DNA of 64,000 nt, from contig JIBA01000014.1 in assembly GCA_000620545.1 (NCBI GenBank), positions 434,001-498,000 on the forward strand. Direction: 5' to 3'. This document shows, in pieces, positions 9,021-16,972 of this stretch (positions are counted from its first letter, which is position 1; the number at the start of each line of letters is the position of its first letter). Source of the stretch: Intrasporangiaceae bacterium URHB0013. Lineage in GTDB: Bacteria; Actinomycetota; Actinomycetes; Actinomycetales; Dermatophilaceae. The notes under the pieces are model-generated. The model was not told the DNA's origin. It did no database searches and saw only the letters and a list, made by a program, of their open reading frames with translations. The position numbers were made by a program, and so were the translations under genes.

Positions 9021-10439
9021 TCAGACGTCGAGAGCGAGCAGGTCGTCGATCGTCTCGCGCCGCACGATGGTCCGGGCGACCCCGTCGCGCACCGCGACGA
9101 CCGGTGGGCGGGGCGTGTGGTTGTACTGGCTCGAGAGGGAACGGCAGTAGGCGCCGGTGCCCGGGACGGCGATGAGGTCGCCCGCGCCCACGTCCGCCGG
9201 CAGGAACTCGTCCTTGACGATGATGTCGCCGCTCTCGCAGTGCCTGCCGACGACCCGGGCGAGCACCGGGTCGGCTGTGGAGGCGCGGCCGGCGAGCGTG
9301 CAGGAGTAGTTGGCGTCGTAGAGCGCGGTGCGGACGTTGTCGCTCATGCCGCCGTCCACCGAGACGTAGACGCGCTGCGCGCCCCCGTCGAGGTCGACCG
9401 GCTTGACGGTGCCGACCTCGTAGAGGGTGAAGGTCGTGGGGCCGGCGATGGCGCGTCCCGGCTCGACGGAGATCCTCGGCACGGCGACCTGCTCGGCGCG
9501 GCACTCGCGCTCGATGATCTCCGCCATGCCGGCCGCGAGGTGCTTGGGCGGCAGCGGGTCGTGCTCCGTGGTGTAGGCGATGCCGAAGCCACCCCCGAGG
9601 TCGAGCTCGGGCAGCTCGACGCCCAGGTCCCGTGCGATCCGGGTGTGCAGGCCGATGATGCGCCGGGCCGACACCTCGAAGCCCGCCGTGTCGAAGATCT
9701 GCGAGCCGATGTGGCTGTGCAGACCGAGCAGGCGCAGCGACTCGGGCTTGTCGAGGATGCGGCGCGCAGCCTCGAAGGCGTGACCGCCGGACAGCGACAG
9801 ACCGAACTTCTGGTCCTCGTGCGCCGTCGCGATGAACTCGTGCGTGTGGGCCTCGACCCCGACGGTGACGCGGATGAGGACGGGGGCGACGACCCCGAGC
9901 TCGGTGGCGACGGCGGCGACACGCTCGATCTCGTCGAACGAGTCGATGACGATGCGGCTCACGCCGTAGTCGAGGGCGTCGCGGATCTCGGCGACGCTCT
10001 TGTTGTTGCCGTGCAGGCCGATCCGTTCACCCGGGACACCGGCACGTCTCGCCACCGCGAGCTCGCCACCGGTGCACACGTCGAGGTGCAGCCCCTCGTC
10101 GTGGACCCACCGGGCGACCTCGGTGCAGAGGAAGGCCTTGCCGGCGTAGAACACGTCTGCGCCACCTGACAGGCCGTCAAACACCTCGGCGTACGTCTCC
10201 TTGAAATCCCTTGCGCGCGAACGAAAGTCGTCCTCGTCGATGATGTATGCCGGCGTGCCGAAGTCCTGGGCCAGCTCGGTGACGCTCATCCCACCGACCG
10301 CGAGGACGCCGTCGCTTCCCCGGTTCACCGACCCCGCCCAGAGCGACGGGACGAGGGCGTTGACGTCGACGGGGGTCTGGAGCCACGTGGGGCCGCGATA
10401 GCCCTCCCCGTGCAGCGCTCCGGCTTCGTGTGCGCGCAT
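9021..10439 (-). CDS. lysA: Diaminopimelate decarboxylase
   Basis: This fold-type III PLP enzyme makes L-lysine from meso-diaminopimelate. The 472-residue protein shows the PLP lysine in VFYAGKAFL, the glycine loop DLGGGFGIAY, the phosphate-binding EPGRAI, the dimer-interface catalytic cysteine motif CESGD, and the C-terminal tyrosine region (VPGTGAYCRSLSSQYN). The ATG at 10439 is 2 nt after the stop of the ArgRS-like gene, with GAGAGG 8 nt upstream. The open frame extends further upstream but only across that gene. argS-lysA-hom-thrC-thrB is a known actinobacterial order; here a core-less ArgRS-like gene occupies the argS place. Confidence 0.95.
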   Translation of the reverse strand: MRAHEAGALHGEGYRGPTWLQTPVDVNALVPSLWAGSVNRGSDGVLAVGGMSVTELAQDFGTPAYIIDEDDFRSRARDFKETYAEVFDGLSGGADVFYAGKAFLCTEVARWVHDEGLHLDVCTGGELAVARRAGVPGERIGLHGNNKSVAEIRDALDYGVSRIVIDSFDEIERVAAVATELGVVAPVLIRVTVGVEAHTHEFIATAHEDQKFGLSLSGGHAFEAARRILDKPESLRLLGLHSHIGSQIFDTAGFEVSARRIIGLHTRIARDLGVELPELDLGGGFGIAYTTEHDPLPPKHLAAGMAEIIERECRAEQVAVPRISVEPGRAIAGPTTFTLYEVGTVKPVDLDGGAQRVYVSVDGGMSDNVRTALYDANYSCTLAGRASTADPVLARVVGRHCESGDIIVKDEFLPADVGAGDLIAVPGTGAYCRSLSSQYNHTPRPPVVAVRDGVARTIVRRETIDDLLALDV

Positions 10440-10441
10440 GG

Positions 10442-11236
10442 CTACATCCTCTCCGGGGCTGCGGCGCCGAGGCGGGTCAGTCCATTGCGCAAGACGACGC
10501 CGACGGCCTCGGCGAGGAGCAGACGGGCACCGTGGACCGGCTGCGGGTGCACGCCCACGGTCATGGGCCGCAGGGGGTGGTCCCAGGCGTCGGCGAGCGC
10601 GGCCAGGTCGCTCACGGCGCGACGCTGCTGGACGTCGTCGCCCGCATGGCTCGCGAGACGCTGTGGAAGGTCGGCCAGCGCGACGAGGAGGTGACGCTCG
10701 GAGACGTGCGTCAGCTCGCCGAGGGGGCTCGATGGACGCCTCTCGACGCCGGCGGCCTCGGCATTGCGGATGATGCGACACAGGCGGGCATGGGCGAGCT
10801 GGGCGGCGCGCACGGGGTCGTCCGCCGCTCGGGTGCCGGGCGCCTCGACGACGTCCCGGAGCACTCCGCCGGCTGCGAGGGCGTAGTGGTCCTGGTCCTC
10901 GAGCACGAGGGCGACGATGGCGGACCGCGTGGAGTCCTCCAGGGTCAGGGCGATGAGGCCGCTCGGCGCGACCTCGACCGCGGCAACCGACTTCTGGCGG
11001 GTCAGCCCCTGGGCGAGCACGCGTGCGAGGTCGCGCGGCTCGACGTCGATCCGGGGGGCCCAGCGTTGGGCCACGGGCGTCACCCAGTCCGCGACGACGC
11101 CTGCGACGCGGGTGTCCGTGGGCCGGAAGAGGGGACCGGGGGGCGCCCCGGCCTGTGCCTCGTCGGGCAGCGCCCCGGCCCGGGCCGCCTGCGCGGCCAC
11201 GTCCTCGAGGAGGGCGCGCAGCTGCTCCGGCGTCAT
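10442..11236 (-). CDS. Core-less arginyl-tRNA-synthetase-like protein (tRNA-binding domains only)
   Basis: This 264-residue protein resembles the two ends of ArgRS joined together. Residues 1 to about 110 look like the ArgRS N-terminal tRNA-binding domain (DWVTPVAQRWAPRIDVEPRD, VAAVEVAPSGLIALTLE, compare GDYATNVA and AGPGFINLRL). Residues about 140-264 look like the DALR anticodon-binding domain (PVRAAQLAHARLCRIIRNAE, ARLLLAEAVGVVLRNGLTRL) and end in APERM, the usual ArgRS C-terminus. The class I catalytic domain with HIGH and KMSKS is absent (a full ArgRS is about 550-590 residues), so it cannot charge tRNA. TAGACT lies 7 nt before the ATG without a Shine-Dalgarno sequence, suggesting a leaderless message. 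It heads the lysA operon and is divergent from tRNA-Arg(CCG). The function is unknown; tRNA binding is inferred. Confidence 0.8.
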   Translation of the reverse strand: MTPEQLRALLEDVAAQAARAGALPDEAQAGAPPGPLFRPTDTRVAGVVADWVTPVAQRWAPRIDVEPRDLARVLAQGLTRQKSVAAVEVAPSGLIALTLEDSTRSAIVALVLEDQDHYALAAGGVLRDVVEAPGTRAADDPVRAAQLAHARLCRIIRNAEAAGVERRPSSPLGELTHVSERHLLVALADLPQRLASHAGDDVQQRRAVSDLAALADAWDHPLRPMTVGVHPQPVHGARLLLAEAVGVVLRNGLTRLGAAAPERM

Positions 11237-11243
11237 GCGCCCG

Positions 11244-11249
11244 AGTCTA
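11244..11249 (-). promoter_or_regulatory. -10 box for leaderless ArgRS-like/lysA transcript
   Basis: TAGACT (minus strand) ends 7 nt before the ATG at 11236, and there is no Shine-Dalgarno sequence between them. Transcription would start at or next to the start codon. Confidence 0.5.
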
Positions 11250-11348
11250 TGAGCGGCCGCGGTGCTCGAGGTGGCCGCGCTCGTCGGGCTCGGGTGCCGG
11301 GGACGTCCACGTCCCGGGGCGCATTCAGCGTTGTGGTCGGTCTGCTGC

Positions 11349-11354
11349 TAATCT
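11349..11354 (+). promoter_or_regulatory. Candidate -10 box of tRNA-Arg
   Basis: TAATCT lies about 26 nt upstream of the mature tRNA. No convincing -35 is seen. Between it and the tRNA is a short hairpin with a GAAA loop (GCAC-GAAA-GTGC, about 11363-11374), which would lie in the 5' leader of the precursor. Confidence 0.4.
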
Positions 11355-11379
11355 CACCGGGCGCACGAAAGTGCGTGCC

Positions 11380-11452
11380 GCCCCCGTAGCTCAGGGGATA
11401 GAGCACCGCCCTCCGGAGGCGGGAGCGCAGGTTCGAATCCTGCCGGGGGCAC
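11380..11452 (+). tRNA. tRNA-Arg (anticodon CCG)
   Basis: A full cloverleaf can be folded. The acceptor stem GCCCCCG (11380-11386) pairs with CGGGGGC (11444-11450). The anticodon stem CCGCC/GGCGG encloses the loop CTCCGGA, and the T arm is GCAGG-TTCGAAT-CCTGC. Anticodon CCG (11413-11415) reads the codon CGG. CCA is not fully encoded. It is divergent from the ArgRS-like gene. Confidence 0.95.
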
Positions 11453-11459
11453 CGAGGGA

Positions 11460-11505
11460 CGAGAGGGCCGACCTGTTGGCGCGGAAGCGCTGGTCGGCCC
11501 TCTCG
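11460..11505 (+). terminator. Hairpin downstream of tRNA-Arg
   Basis: The perfect 14-bp inverted repeat CGAGAGGGCCGACC / GGTCGGCCCTCTCG has an 18-nt loop and begins 8 nt after the tRNA. There is no U-tract, as is common in actinobacteria. Confidence 0.7.
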
Positions 11506-11648
11506 TTCGTCTCAACCCGGGTCGGGCACGCGGCGCCGGCCGTCGAGTGCCGCCACGGCGACGTGAGGACCCGCAGCGACGCTTCGCCGCCCGAGTGGGT
11601 CCCGGAGGGCCGTCCGCCGACAGCGCCTGCACGTGCCACGATGAGGTC

Positions 11649-12266
11649 GTGCTCATCTCCAAGCCCGTCGCCGAGGCCATCCGCGCCGGCACGGTCACGC
11701 AGGCCTTCCGCAGGTGGGACGCGCCGCGCGTCAAGGTCGGTGGCGTGCAGCTGACCCCGGCCGGCCTGGTCCGGTTCGACAGCGTGAGCCGCGTGCGCGA
11801 CCCCGATCGGCTCACCGAGCAGGATGCACGCAAGGCCGGCGTCAAGGACCTCGCCACGCTCCAGAAGTTCCTCGCGCCGAGGGAGCGCAAGCCGTCATCC
11901 CGCGGTGGGCGCGGCGGCGACACGGTCTACCGCATCCGCCTCAGCTGGTCCGGCGAGGACCCGCGGATCGCCTTGCGCGAGAGTGTCCCCGACGACACGA
12001 CCCTCGGCGACATCGCAACCCGTCTGCAGCGGCTGGATGCCCGCCCGACGGGCGCGTGGACCCGCGAGATCCTCGAGTGGATCCGGGACAACCCTCGGGT
12101 GGTCTCGAAGGAGCTCGCGGCCCTGCGCGGTGTCGAGCTGCTCCCGATGAAGGTCGACATCCGCAAGCTCAAGGCCCTCGGCCTCACCATCAGCCACGAC
12201 GTCGGCTACGAGCTCTCACCGCGCGGCACGGCATACCTGGAGTGGCTGGAACGCCGACGCAGCTGA
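11649..12266 (+). CDS. ASCH/PUA-like domain protein with C-terminal helical domain
   Basis: The N-terminal half of this 205-residue protein (LISKPVAEAIRAGTVTQAFRRWDAPRVKVGG split over about residues 2-33) resembles ASCH/PUA-like domains, which bind RNA or modified nucleotides. I recognise the pattern, not a named family. The C-terminal half (LEWIRDNPRVVSKELAALRG to SHDVGYELSPRGTAYLEWL) looks like a small winged-helix module. The GTG at 11649 was chosen because MLISKPV matches the start of the domain and CACGAT lies 6 nt upstream, a weak -10 that could give a leaderless message. It lies just beyond tRNA-Arg on the same strand, with a hairpin between. The function is not known. Confidence 0.6.
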   Translation: MLISKPVAEAIRAGTVTQAFRRWDAPRVKVGGVQLTPAGLVRFDSVSRVRDPDRLTEQDARKAGVKDLATLQKFLAPRERKPSSRGGRGGDTVYRIRLSWSGEDPRIALRESVPDDTTLGDIATRLQRLDARPTGAWTREILEWIRDNPRVVSKELAALRGVELLPMKVDIRKLKALGLTISHDVGYELSPRGTAYLEWLERRRS

Positions 12267-12300
12267 CGATCAGCACCCGTGCTCTACGCGGGACGGCCGG

Positions 12301-13338
12301 TCAGCGCTGGGTCGTGTCCGTGACCTCGCCGACGAGCTCCTCGAGGACGTCCTCGAGGAAGACGACACCCGTCACCCCGGCGCTGTCGTCGATGACGCGG
12401 GCGAGGTGGGCACCGGTCAGCTGCATCGTGGCGAGGACGTCCTCGATGTCATCGTCCTCGCGCACGGTGGCGAGGCGACGGATCCGCTTGGGCGGGATCG
12501 GCTGTTCGTGCCGTTCGTCGTCGGCGTAGAGGATGTCCTTGAGGTGGAGGTAGCCGGCGATCTCGCCCGCGGGGTCACGCACCGGGTAGCGCGAGAACCC
12601 GTGCCTGGCGACGAGCCGCTCGATCTCGGCGGGCGTCGCGCCCAGCTCGACGGTCGTCAGCGACCTCACGTCGACCGCCACCTCGCGAGCGCGCTTGTCG
12701 GAGAACTCGAGGGTCTTGGCGACGAGGCCGTGACGCTCCTCCTCGATGAGGCCCTCACGGCGGGACTCCCCGACGATGTGGGCCACCTCCTCGACGGTGA
12801 AGGCCGACGTGATCTCGTCCTTGGGCTCGACCCGGAAGAGTCGTACGAGGGCCTTCGCGGTCGTCTCCATCGCGCGGATGATCGGGCGCAGGGCGCTCGC
12901 GATGAAGAAGAGGGGCGGCACGAGGACGAGAGCCGCGCGGTCGGGTCCGGCGATGGCGAGATTCTTCGGGATCATCTCGCCGACGACGACGTGCAGGTAC
13001 GAGACGATGAGCAGCGCGAGCGCGAGGGCCACGCCGCTCGCCCACGCGTCGGACAGTCCCCACTCGTGGAAGATCGGCTCGAGCAGGTGGTGCAGCGCCG
13101 CCTCGGCGAGCGCGCCGAGGCCGACCGAGCACACGGTGATCCCCAGCTGGGCGGTCGCCAGCATCGAACCGAGTCGTTCGAGCGCGAGCAGGCACGACTG
13201 CGCCCGCTTGCTCCCGGCATCGGCCAGCGGCTCGAGCGTCGAGCGTCGTACCGCCATGGCGGCGAACTCCGCGCCGACGAAGAAGGCGTTGCCGAGCAGG
13301 AGGAAGACCGACACGACGTAGACCCAGGCGCCACTCAT
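12301..13338 (-). CDS. CNNM/DUF21 membrane protein with CBS domains (shorter paralogue)
   Basis: This 345-residue protein has a DUF21/CNNM transmembrane domain (about 1-200: MSGAWVYVVSVFLLLGNAFF, FFVGAEFAAMAVRR) and then a CBS pair ending with GVVFLEDVLEELVGEV. It stops after the CBS pair, without the CorC/HlyC C-terminal domain. CNNM/CorC proteins are linked to Mg2+/Co2+ transport or resistance. The ATG overlaps the stop of the longer paralogue upstream (ATGA), so the two are coupled and may form a heterodimer (inference). Confidence 0.85.
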   Translation of the reverse strand: MSGAWVYVVSVFLLLGNAFFVGAEFAAMAVRRSTLEPLADAGSKRAQSCLLALERLGSMLATAQLGITVCSVGLGALAEAALHHLLEPIFHEWGLSDAWASGVALALALLIVSYLHVVVGEMIPKNLAIAGPDRAALVLVPPLFFIASALRPIIRAMETTAKALVRLFRVEPKDEITSAFTVEEVAHIVGESRREGLIEEERHGLVAKTLEFSDKRAREVAVDVRSLTTVELGATPAEIERLVARHGFSRYPVRDPAGEIAGYLHLKDILYADDERHEQPIPPKRIRRLATVREDDDIEDVLATMQLTGAHLARVIDDSAGVTGVVFLEDVLEELVGEVTDTTQR

Positions 13339-14726
13339 GACGCGTCCCCCGCTCCCCCGGCCGACGCCGTATGCCCGGAGCGGGCCGACGCCTCGGCAGC
13401 GCCCGCGGCGTCGGTGCCCGGCGGACGCGACTCCGGGTCGGGCACGAAGCGCAGCCGGTCGACCCGGCGCCCCTCCATGCCCACGACGTTGATGCGCCAG
13501 CCGGGCACCCGCACGACGTCGCCGACGACGGGTACGCGGCCGAGGCTCGTCATGACGAAGCCACCCATCGTCTCGTAGGTCGACCCGTCGGGGACCTCGG
13601 CGTCGAACGCCTCGCGCACCTCGTCGGGGCGCCACAGGCCGGGTACGGTCCAGGAGCCGTCGATGAGCTCGCGGCCACCTTGCCTGCTGCGGTCGTGCTC
13701 GTCGGACACCTCGCCGACGATCTCCTCGACGACGTCCTCGAGCGTGACGATGCCCGACGTGCCGCCGTACTCGTCCACGACCACGGCCATCTGGAAGCCA
13801 CCCACGCGCAGCTCGCGCAGCAGCGGGTCCAGGCGGATGGTCTCGGGGACGACGAGACGGTCGGACATGAGCGCCGAGACCGGGACGTCCTTGCGGCGCT
13901 CGTGCGGCACGGCCATCGCCTTCTTGACGTGGACGACGCCGTCGATGTCGTCCCAGTCCTCGCCGAGGACGGGGAAGCGCGAGTGACCGGTGCGGCGAGA
14001 GAGCCGCAGCACGTCGTCGGCCGACTCCTCGCGGTGGATGCCGGTGCAGCGCACCCGCGGCGTCATGACGTCGTCTGCCGTGCGCTCGCCGAAGCCGAGC
14101 GAACGCGTCAGCATCCGGGCGGTCGTGACGTCGAGGGTCCCGGCCTCGGCCGAGCGCTGGACGAGGCTCGCGAGCTCCTGCGGCGTGCGGGCGCCCGACA
14201 GCTCCTCCTGCGGCTCGATGCCGAGCGAGCGCAGGAAGGCGTTGGCCGAGCCGTTGAGCACGACGATGAGTGGCCTGGCGACGACGGCGAAGACGCGGAC
14301 GGGCAGCGCGACGACCTTGGCCGTCGCGAGCGGCGCCGAGATGCCGAGGAACTGCGGCAGCAGCTCGCCGAAGACCATCGAGAAGATCGTCGCGAGCACG
14401 AGCGCGAAGGTGCTCGAGATGGCCTCGACCGCGCCCGCGCCGAGGCCGAGGTCCGTGAGCGGGCCGGCGACGAGGGCACCGATCGACGGCTGCGCGAGAT
14501 AGCCGACGACGAGGGTCGTGATCGTGATGCCGACCTGGGCCGCCGACAGCTGGGTCGAGAGCTGCTTGAGCGACTGGAGCACGACGCGGGCCCGCGAGTC
14601 ACCTTCGTCGATGGCGCGCTGGACCGTGGGCCGGTCGAGGGCCACGAGGGAGAACTCGGCGGCGACGAAGAGCGCGGTACCCGCGGTGAGCAGCACGGCG
14701 CCCAGCACGAGGAGCCATTCGGTCAC
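13335..14726 (-). CDS. CNNM/CorC-type membrane protein with CBS and CorC_HlyC domains
   Basis: This protein of about 463 residues has a DUF21 transmembrane domain (TEWLLVLGAVLLTAGTALF, EFSLVALDRPTVQRAI), two CBS motifs (TRMLTRSLGF onward to IDGVVHVKK; VVDEYGGTSGIVTLEDVVEE) and a C-terminal CorC_HlyC transporter-associated domain (LIDGSWTVPG to GRVPVVGDVVRV). The start is uncertain: GTG at 14726 begins just before the first helix but has only a weak GGGCGG ribosome site. A 34-codon frame upstream ends on this GTG (GTGA), so initiation may be coupled. A proposed role in Mg2+ homeostasis rests on the family only. Confidence 0.82.
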   Translation of the reverse strand: MTEWLLVLGAVLLTAGTALFVAAEFSLVALDRPTVQRAIDEGDSRARVVLQSLKQLSTQLSAAQVGITITTLVVGYLAQPSIGALVAGPLTDLGLGAGAVEAISSTFALVLATIFSMVFGELLPQFLGISAPLATAKVVALPVRVFAVVARPLIVVLNGSANAFLRSLGIEPQEELSGARTPQELASLVQRSAEAGTLDVTTARMLTRSLGFGERTADDVMTPRVRCTGIHREESADDVLRLSRRTGHSRFPVLGEDWDDIDGVVHVKKAMAVPHERRKDVPVSALMSDRLVVPETIRLDPLLRELRVGGFQMAVVVDEYGGTSGIVTLEDVVEEIVGEVSDEHDRSRQGGRELIDGSWTVPGLWRPDEVREAFDAEVPDGSTYETMGGFVMTSLGRVPVVGDVVRVPGWRINVVGMEGRRVDRLRFVPDPESRPPGTDAAGAAEASARSGHTASAGGAGDAS

Positions 14727-14827
14727 CGACGAGCCGCCCGTCCAGCCGGGACGGCCTGGACGGCCGGGCCGAGACGGCTGCCGAGGGCTGCAGGCGTGGC
14801 CGGGACCTGGTCGCGATGGAAGGTCAT
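14723..14827 (-). CDS. Possible 34-residue leader ORF upstream of the CNNM pair
   Basis: An ATG at 14827 opens 34 codons (beginning MTFHRDQVPATPAALG) whose TGA overlaps the GTG of the CNNM gene as GTGA. A TATAGT -10 box lies upstream. The peptide is Ala/Pro/Arg-rich and resembles nothing I know. It may be a translationally coupled leader or chance in GC-rich DNA. Confidence 0.3.
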   Translation of the reverse strand: MTFHRDQVPATPAALGSRLGPAVQAVPAGRAARR

Positions 14828-14837
14828 GGTGCGCCCC

Positions 14838-14843
14838 ACTATA
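14838..14843 (-). promoter_or_regulatory. Candidate -10 box of the CNNM operon
   Basis: TATAGT on the minus strand lies about 10 nt before the leader ORF and about 110 nt before the CNNM start. It is a strong match to TAnnnT in otherwise GC-rich DNA. No -35 is recognised. Confidence 0.45.
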
Positions 14844-14977
14844 GGGAGCGTCCGCAGGCGACGGCGGCTCCGGACCGTTCGCCCCGACCTGCGTGTGACC
14901 GGCGTGTGGCGTGTGGTTGAGTTGGCCCATCACGGCGGGGGTCCACGGCTCCCGCGCGGGCCGACGGAGGGAGCACG

Positions 14978-16033
14978 GTGGTGCACGGACGACCGGAGTT
15001 CACCGGCCGGATCGAGGTGCGCGGGCTCACGAAGCGGTTCGGCTCCTTCACCGCCGTCGACCACCTCGAGTTCGACGTCGAGCCCGGACGTGTCACCGGG
15101 TTCCTCGGCCCCAACGGCAGCGGCAAGACGACGACCCTGCGCATGCTGCTCGGCCTGGTGCGTGCCACCGACGGCACCGCCACGATCGACGGCCACCGCT
15201 ACGCCGAGATCGCCAACCCGCTCACGGTCGTCGGCTCCGCGCTCGAGGCGACGAACTTCCATCCCGGGCGCACGGGCCGCAACCACCTGCGCGTGCAGGC
15301 CGCCGTCGCCGGGGTGCCCGACTCGCGTGTCGACGAGCTGCTCGAGCTCGTCGGCATCCCGGCCGCCGCCCGCAAGCGGGCAGGCGGCTACTCCATGGGC
15401 ATGCGCCAGCGGCTCGGCCTCGCCGGTGCGCTTCTCGGCGACCCCCGCGTCATCATCCTCGACGAGCCGGCCAACGGCCTCGACCCCGAGGGCATCCGCT
15501 GGCTGCGCGGCTTCCTGCGCCACCTCGCCGACGAGGGCCGCACGCTGCTCATCTCGAGCCACATGCTCTCCGAGGTGGAGCAGACGGTCGACGACGTCGT
15601 CATCATCGCCAACGGCCAGCGGGTCGCGCAGGGCACCGTCGCCGAGCTGCGCGGCGAGCCCACGGCATACGTCCGCACCTCCGACCCCGACCGGCTCTCC
15701 GAGGCGCTGCGCGGGCGCGGCCTCACCGTGACGCCCAGCGGGCGGGGGCTGCGCGTGACGACGGAGGACCTCGCCGTCGTCGGCGACGTGGCCCACGCCA
15801 GCGACGTGGCGATCCACGAGCTCCGCAGCGAGCAGACCCACCTCGAGGAGCTCTTCTTCAACCTCACCGAGAGCGAGGCGCACCGCAACCGCAACCTCGG
15901 TCTCGACGCCCCCGCACCGGGCGGCTCGCCCACCGATCTGCCCCCGCCGAGCGGGCCACCGATCGACCCCGCCCTGCTCGCCGAGCCCACCCCGCCGGCA
16001 CGCGTCGCCGACCGCGAAGGAGACCCGCGATGA
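14978..16033 (+). CDS. ABC transporter ATP-binding protein
   Basis: This 351-residue ATPase subunit has Walker A GPNGSGKTT, the Q-loop, an ABC signature GYSMGMRQRLGLAGALL (variant of LSGGQ), Walker B RVIILDEPANGLDP and the H-loop (ISSHM). A C-terminal extension of about 60 residues is rich in Pro. It resembles drug/antibiotic-exporter ATPases encoded with a separate multi-spanning permease. GTG 14978 or 14981 are both possible, with GGAGG 7-10 nt upstream. The stop overlaps the permease ATG (ATGA). The substrate is unknown. Confidence 0.9.
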   Translation: MVHGRPEFTGRIEVRGLTKRFGSFTAVDHLEFDVEPGRVTGFLGPNGSGKTTTLRMLLGLVRATDGTATIDGHRYAEIANPLTVVGSALEATNFHPGRTGRNHLRVQAAVAGVPDSRVDELLELVGIPAAARKRAGGYSMGMRQRLGLAGALLGDPRVIILDEPANGLDPEGIRWLRGFLRHLADEGRTLLISSHMLSEVEQTVDDVVIIANGQRVAQGTVAELRGEPTAYVRTSDPDRLSEALRGRGLTVTPSGRGLRVTTEDLAVVGDVAHASDVAIHELRSEQTHLEELFFNLTESEAHRNRNLGLDAPAPGGSPTDLPPPSGPPIDPALLAEPTPPARVADREGDPR

Positions 16034-16833
16034 CCGCGGCGGTGCGGGCCGAGCTCCGCAAGCTCTTCACGACCCGCCTCTGGTGGGGCATGGCCATCGC
16101 GGTCCTGCTCAGTGGCGCCGCGTTCGCCGTGCTCTTCGCCTTCGTCTTCACGAGCGACGCCCTCCAGGGACCCCAGGGCGCCGCTGCGCCGAGCACGGAC
16201 GCAGCGATCGCCAAGGCCGTCTTCACGGGCGGCCTGCAGGTCGGCTACCTGCTGACCCTGTCCATCGGCGTGCTCACGATCGGCTCGGAGTACCGCCACC
16301 AGACGATCACCGCCACCTTCCTCGCCATCCCGCGACGCGGCCGCGTCATGGCGGCCAAGGTCGTCTCGCTGCTCGCCATCGGCGTGTTCTACGGCCTTCT
16401 CTCGCTCGCGGGCGCCGTCGGCGCCGGCACGCTGGTGCTGACGTCCAAGGGTGTCGAGCCCTTCGCCGACCCGTCGATCTGGCGCACGCTCGCGCTCTCC
16501 CTGCTCGTGCTCGGGCTCTGGGCGCTGATCGGTCTCGGCGCCGGCATCCTCATCCCGAACCAGGTCGCCGCGCTGCTCATCTCCGTCGCCGTGGCGTGGA
16601 TCGTCGAACCGGTGCTCGGGCTCGTGCTCGCCCTGACCGACTGGGGCAAGACCGTGTCGCCCTACCTTCCGAGCCGCGCCACGAGCGCCATGCTCGAGGC
16701 GACGAGCGGCGGCTTCGACGGCCAGCCGGTCGCCCAGCTCTCCTGGTGGGCGGGCGCGCTCGTGCTCATGGCGTATGCCGCCGTGATGGCTGGGCTCGGT
16801 ACGTGGCGCACCCTGCGCGCCGACATCAGCTGA
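16030..16833 (+). CDS. ABC transporter permease (ABC-2-like)
   Basis: This 267-residue integral membrane protein has about six helices (for example WWGMAIAVLLSGAAFAVLFA, LLAIGVFYGLLSLAGAVGA, ALSLLVLGLWALIGLGAGIL, AALLISVAVAWIVEPVLGLV). The N-terminus AELRKLFTTRLWW is typical of ABC-2 type permeases of the YhaP/YxlG kind. Its ATG overlaps the ATPase stop, and the two together should form an exporter. The substrate cannot be inferred. Confidence 0.85.
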   Translation: MTAAVRAELRKLFTTRLWWGMAIAVLLSGAAFAVLFAFVFTSDALQGPQGAAAPSTDAAIAKAVFTGGLQVGYLLTLSIGVLTIGSEYRHQTITATFLAIPRRGRVMAAKVVSLLAIGVFYGLLSLAGAVGAGTLVLTSKGVEPFADPSIWRTLALSLLVLGLWALIGLGAGILIPNQVAALLISVAVAWIVEPVLGLVLALTDWGKTVSPYLPSRATSAMLEATSGGFDGQPVAQLSWWAGALVLMAYAAVMAGLGTWRTLRADIS

Positions 16834-16972
16834 CGACCCGCTCCTGGGCTCCCGTGGCCCGGTCTGCCGACCGGCGTGGTCGCATCGTCCGCCCCAGGCG
16901 GACGTGACGAAGCCCTCGTCGAGCCCCCGGTTCGACAGCCGAGCCCTCGTCCGGTATCGGGCCATGGAGGTC

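Noticed and set aside
11380-12266. tRNA-Arg as an integration site for a mobile element
   Set aside because: No integrase, no duplicated tRNA 3' end and no change in base composition are seen nearby; the adjacent gene looks chromosomal.
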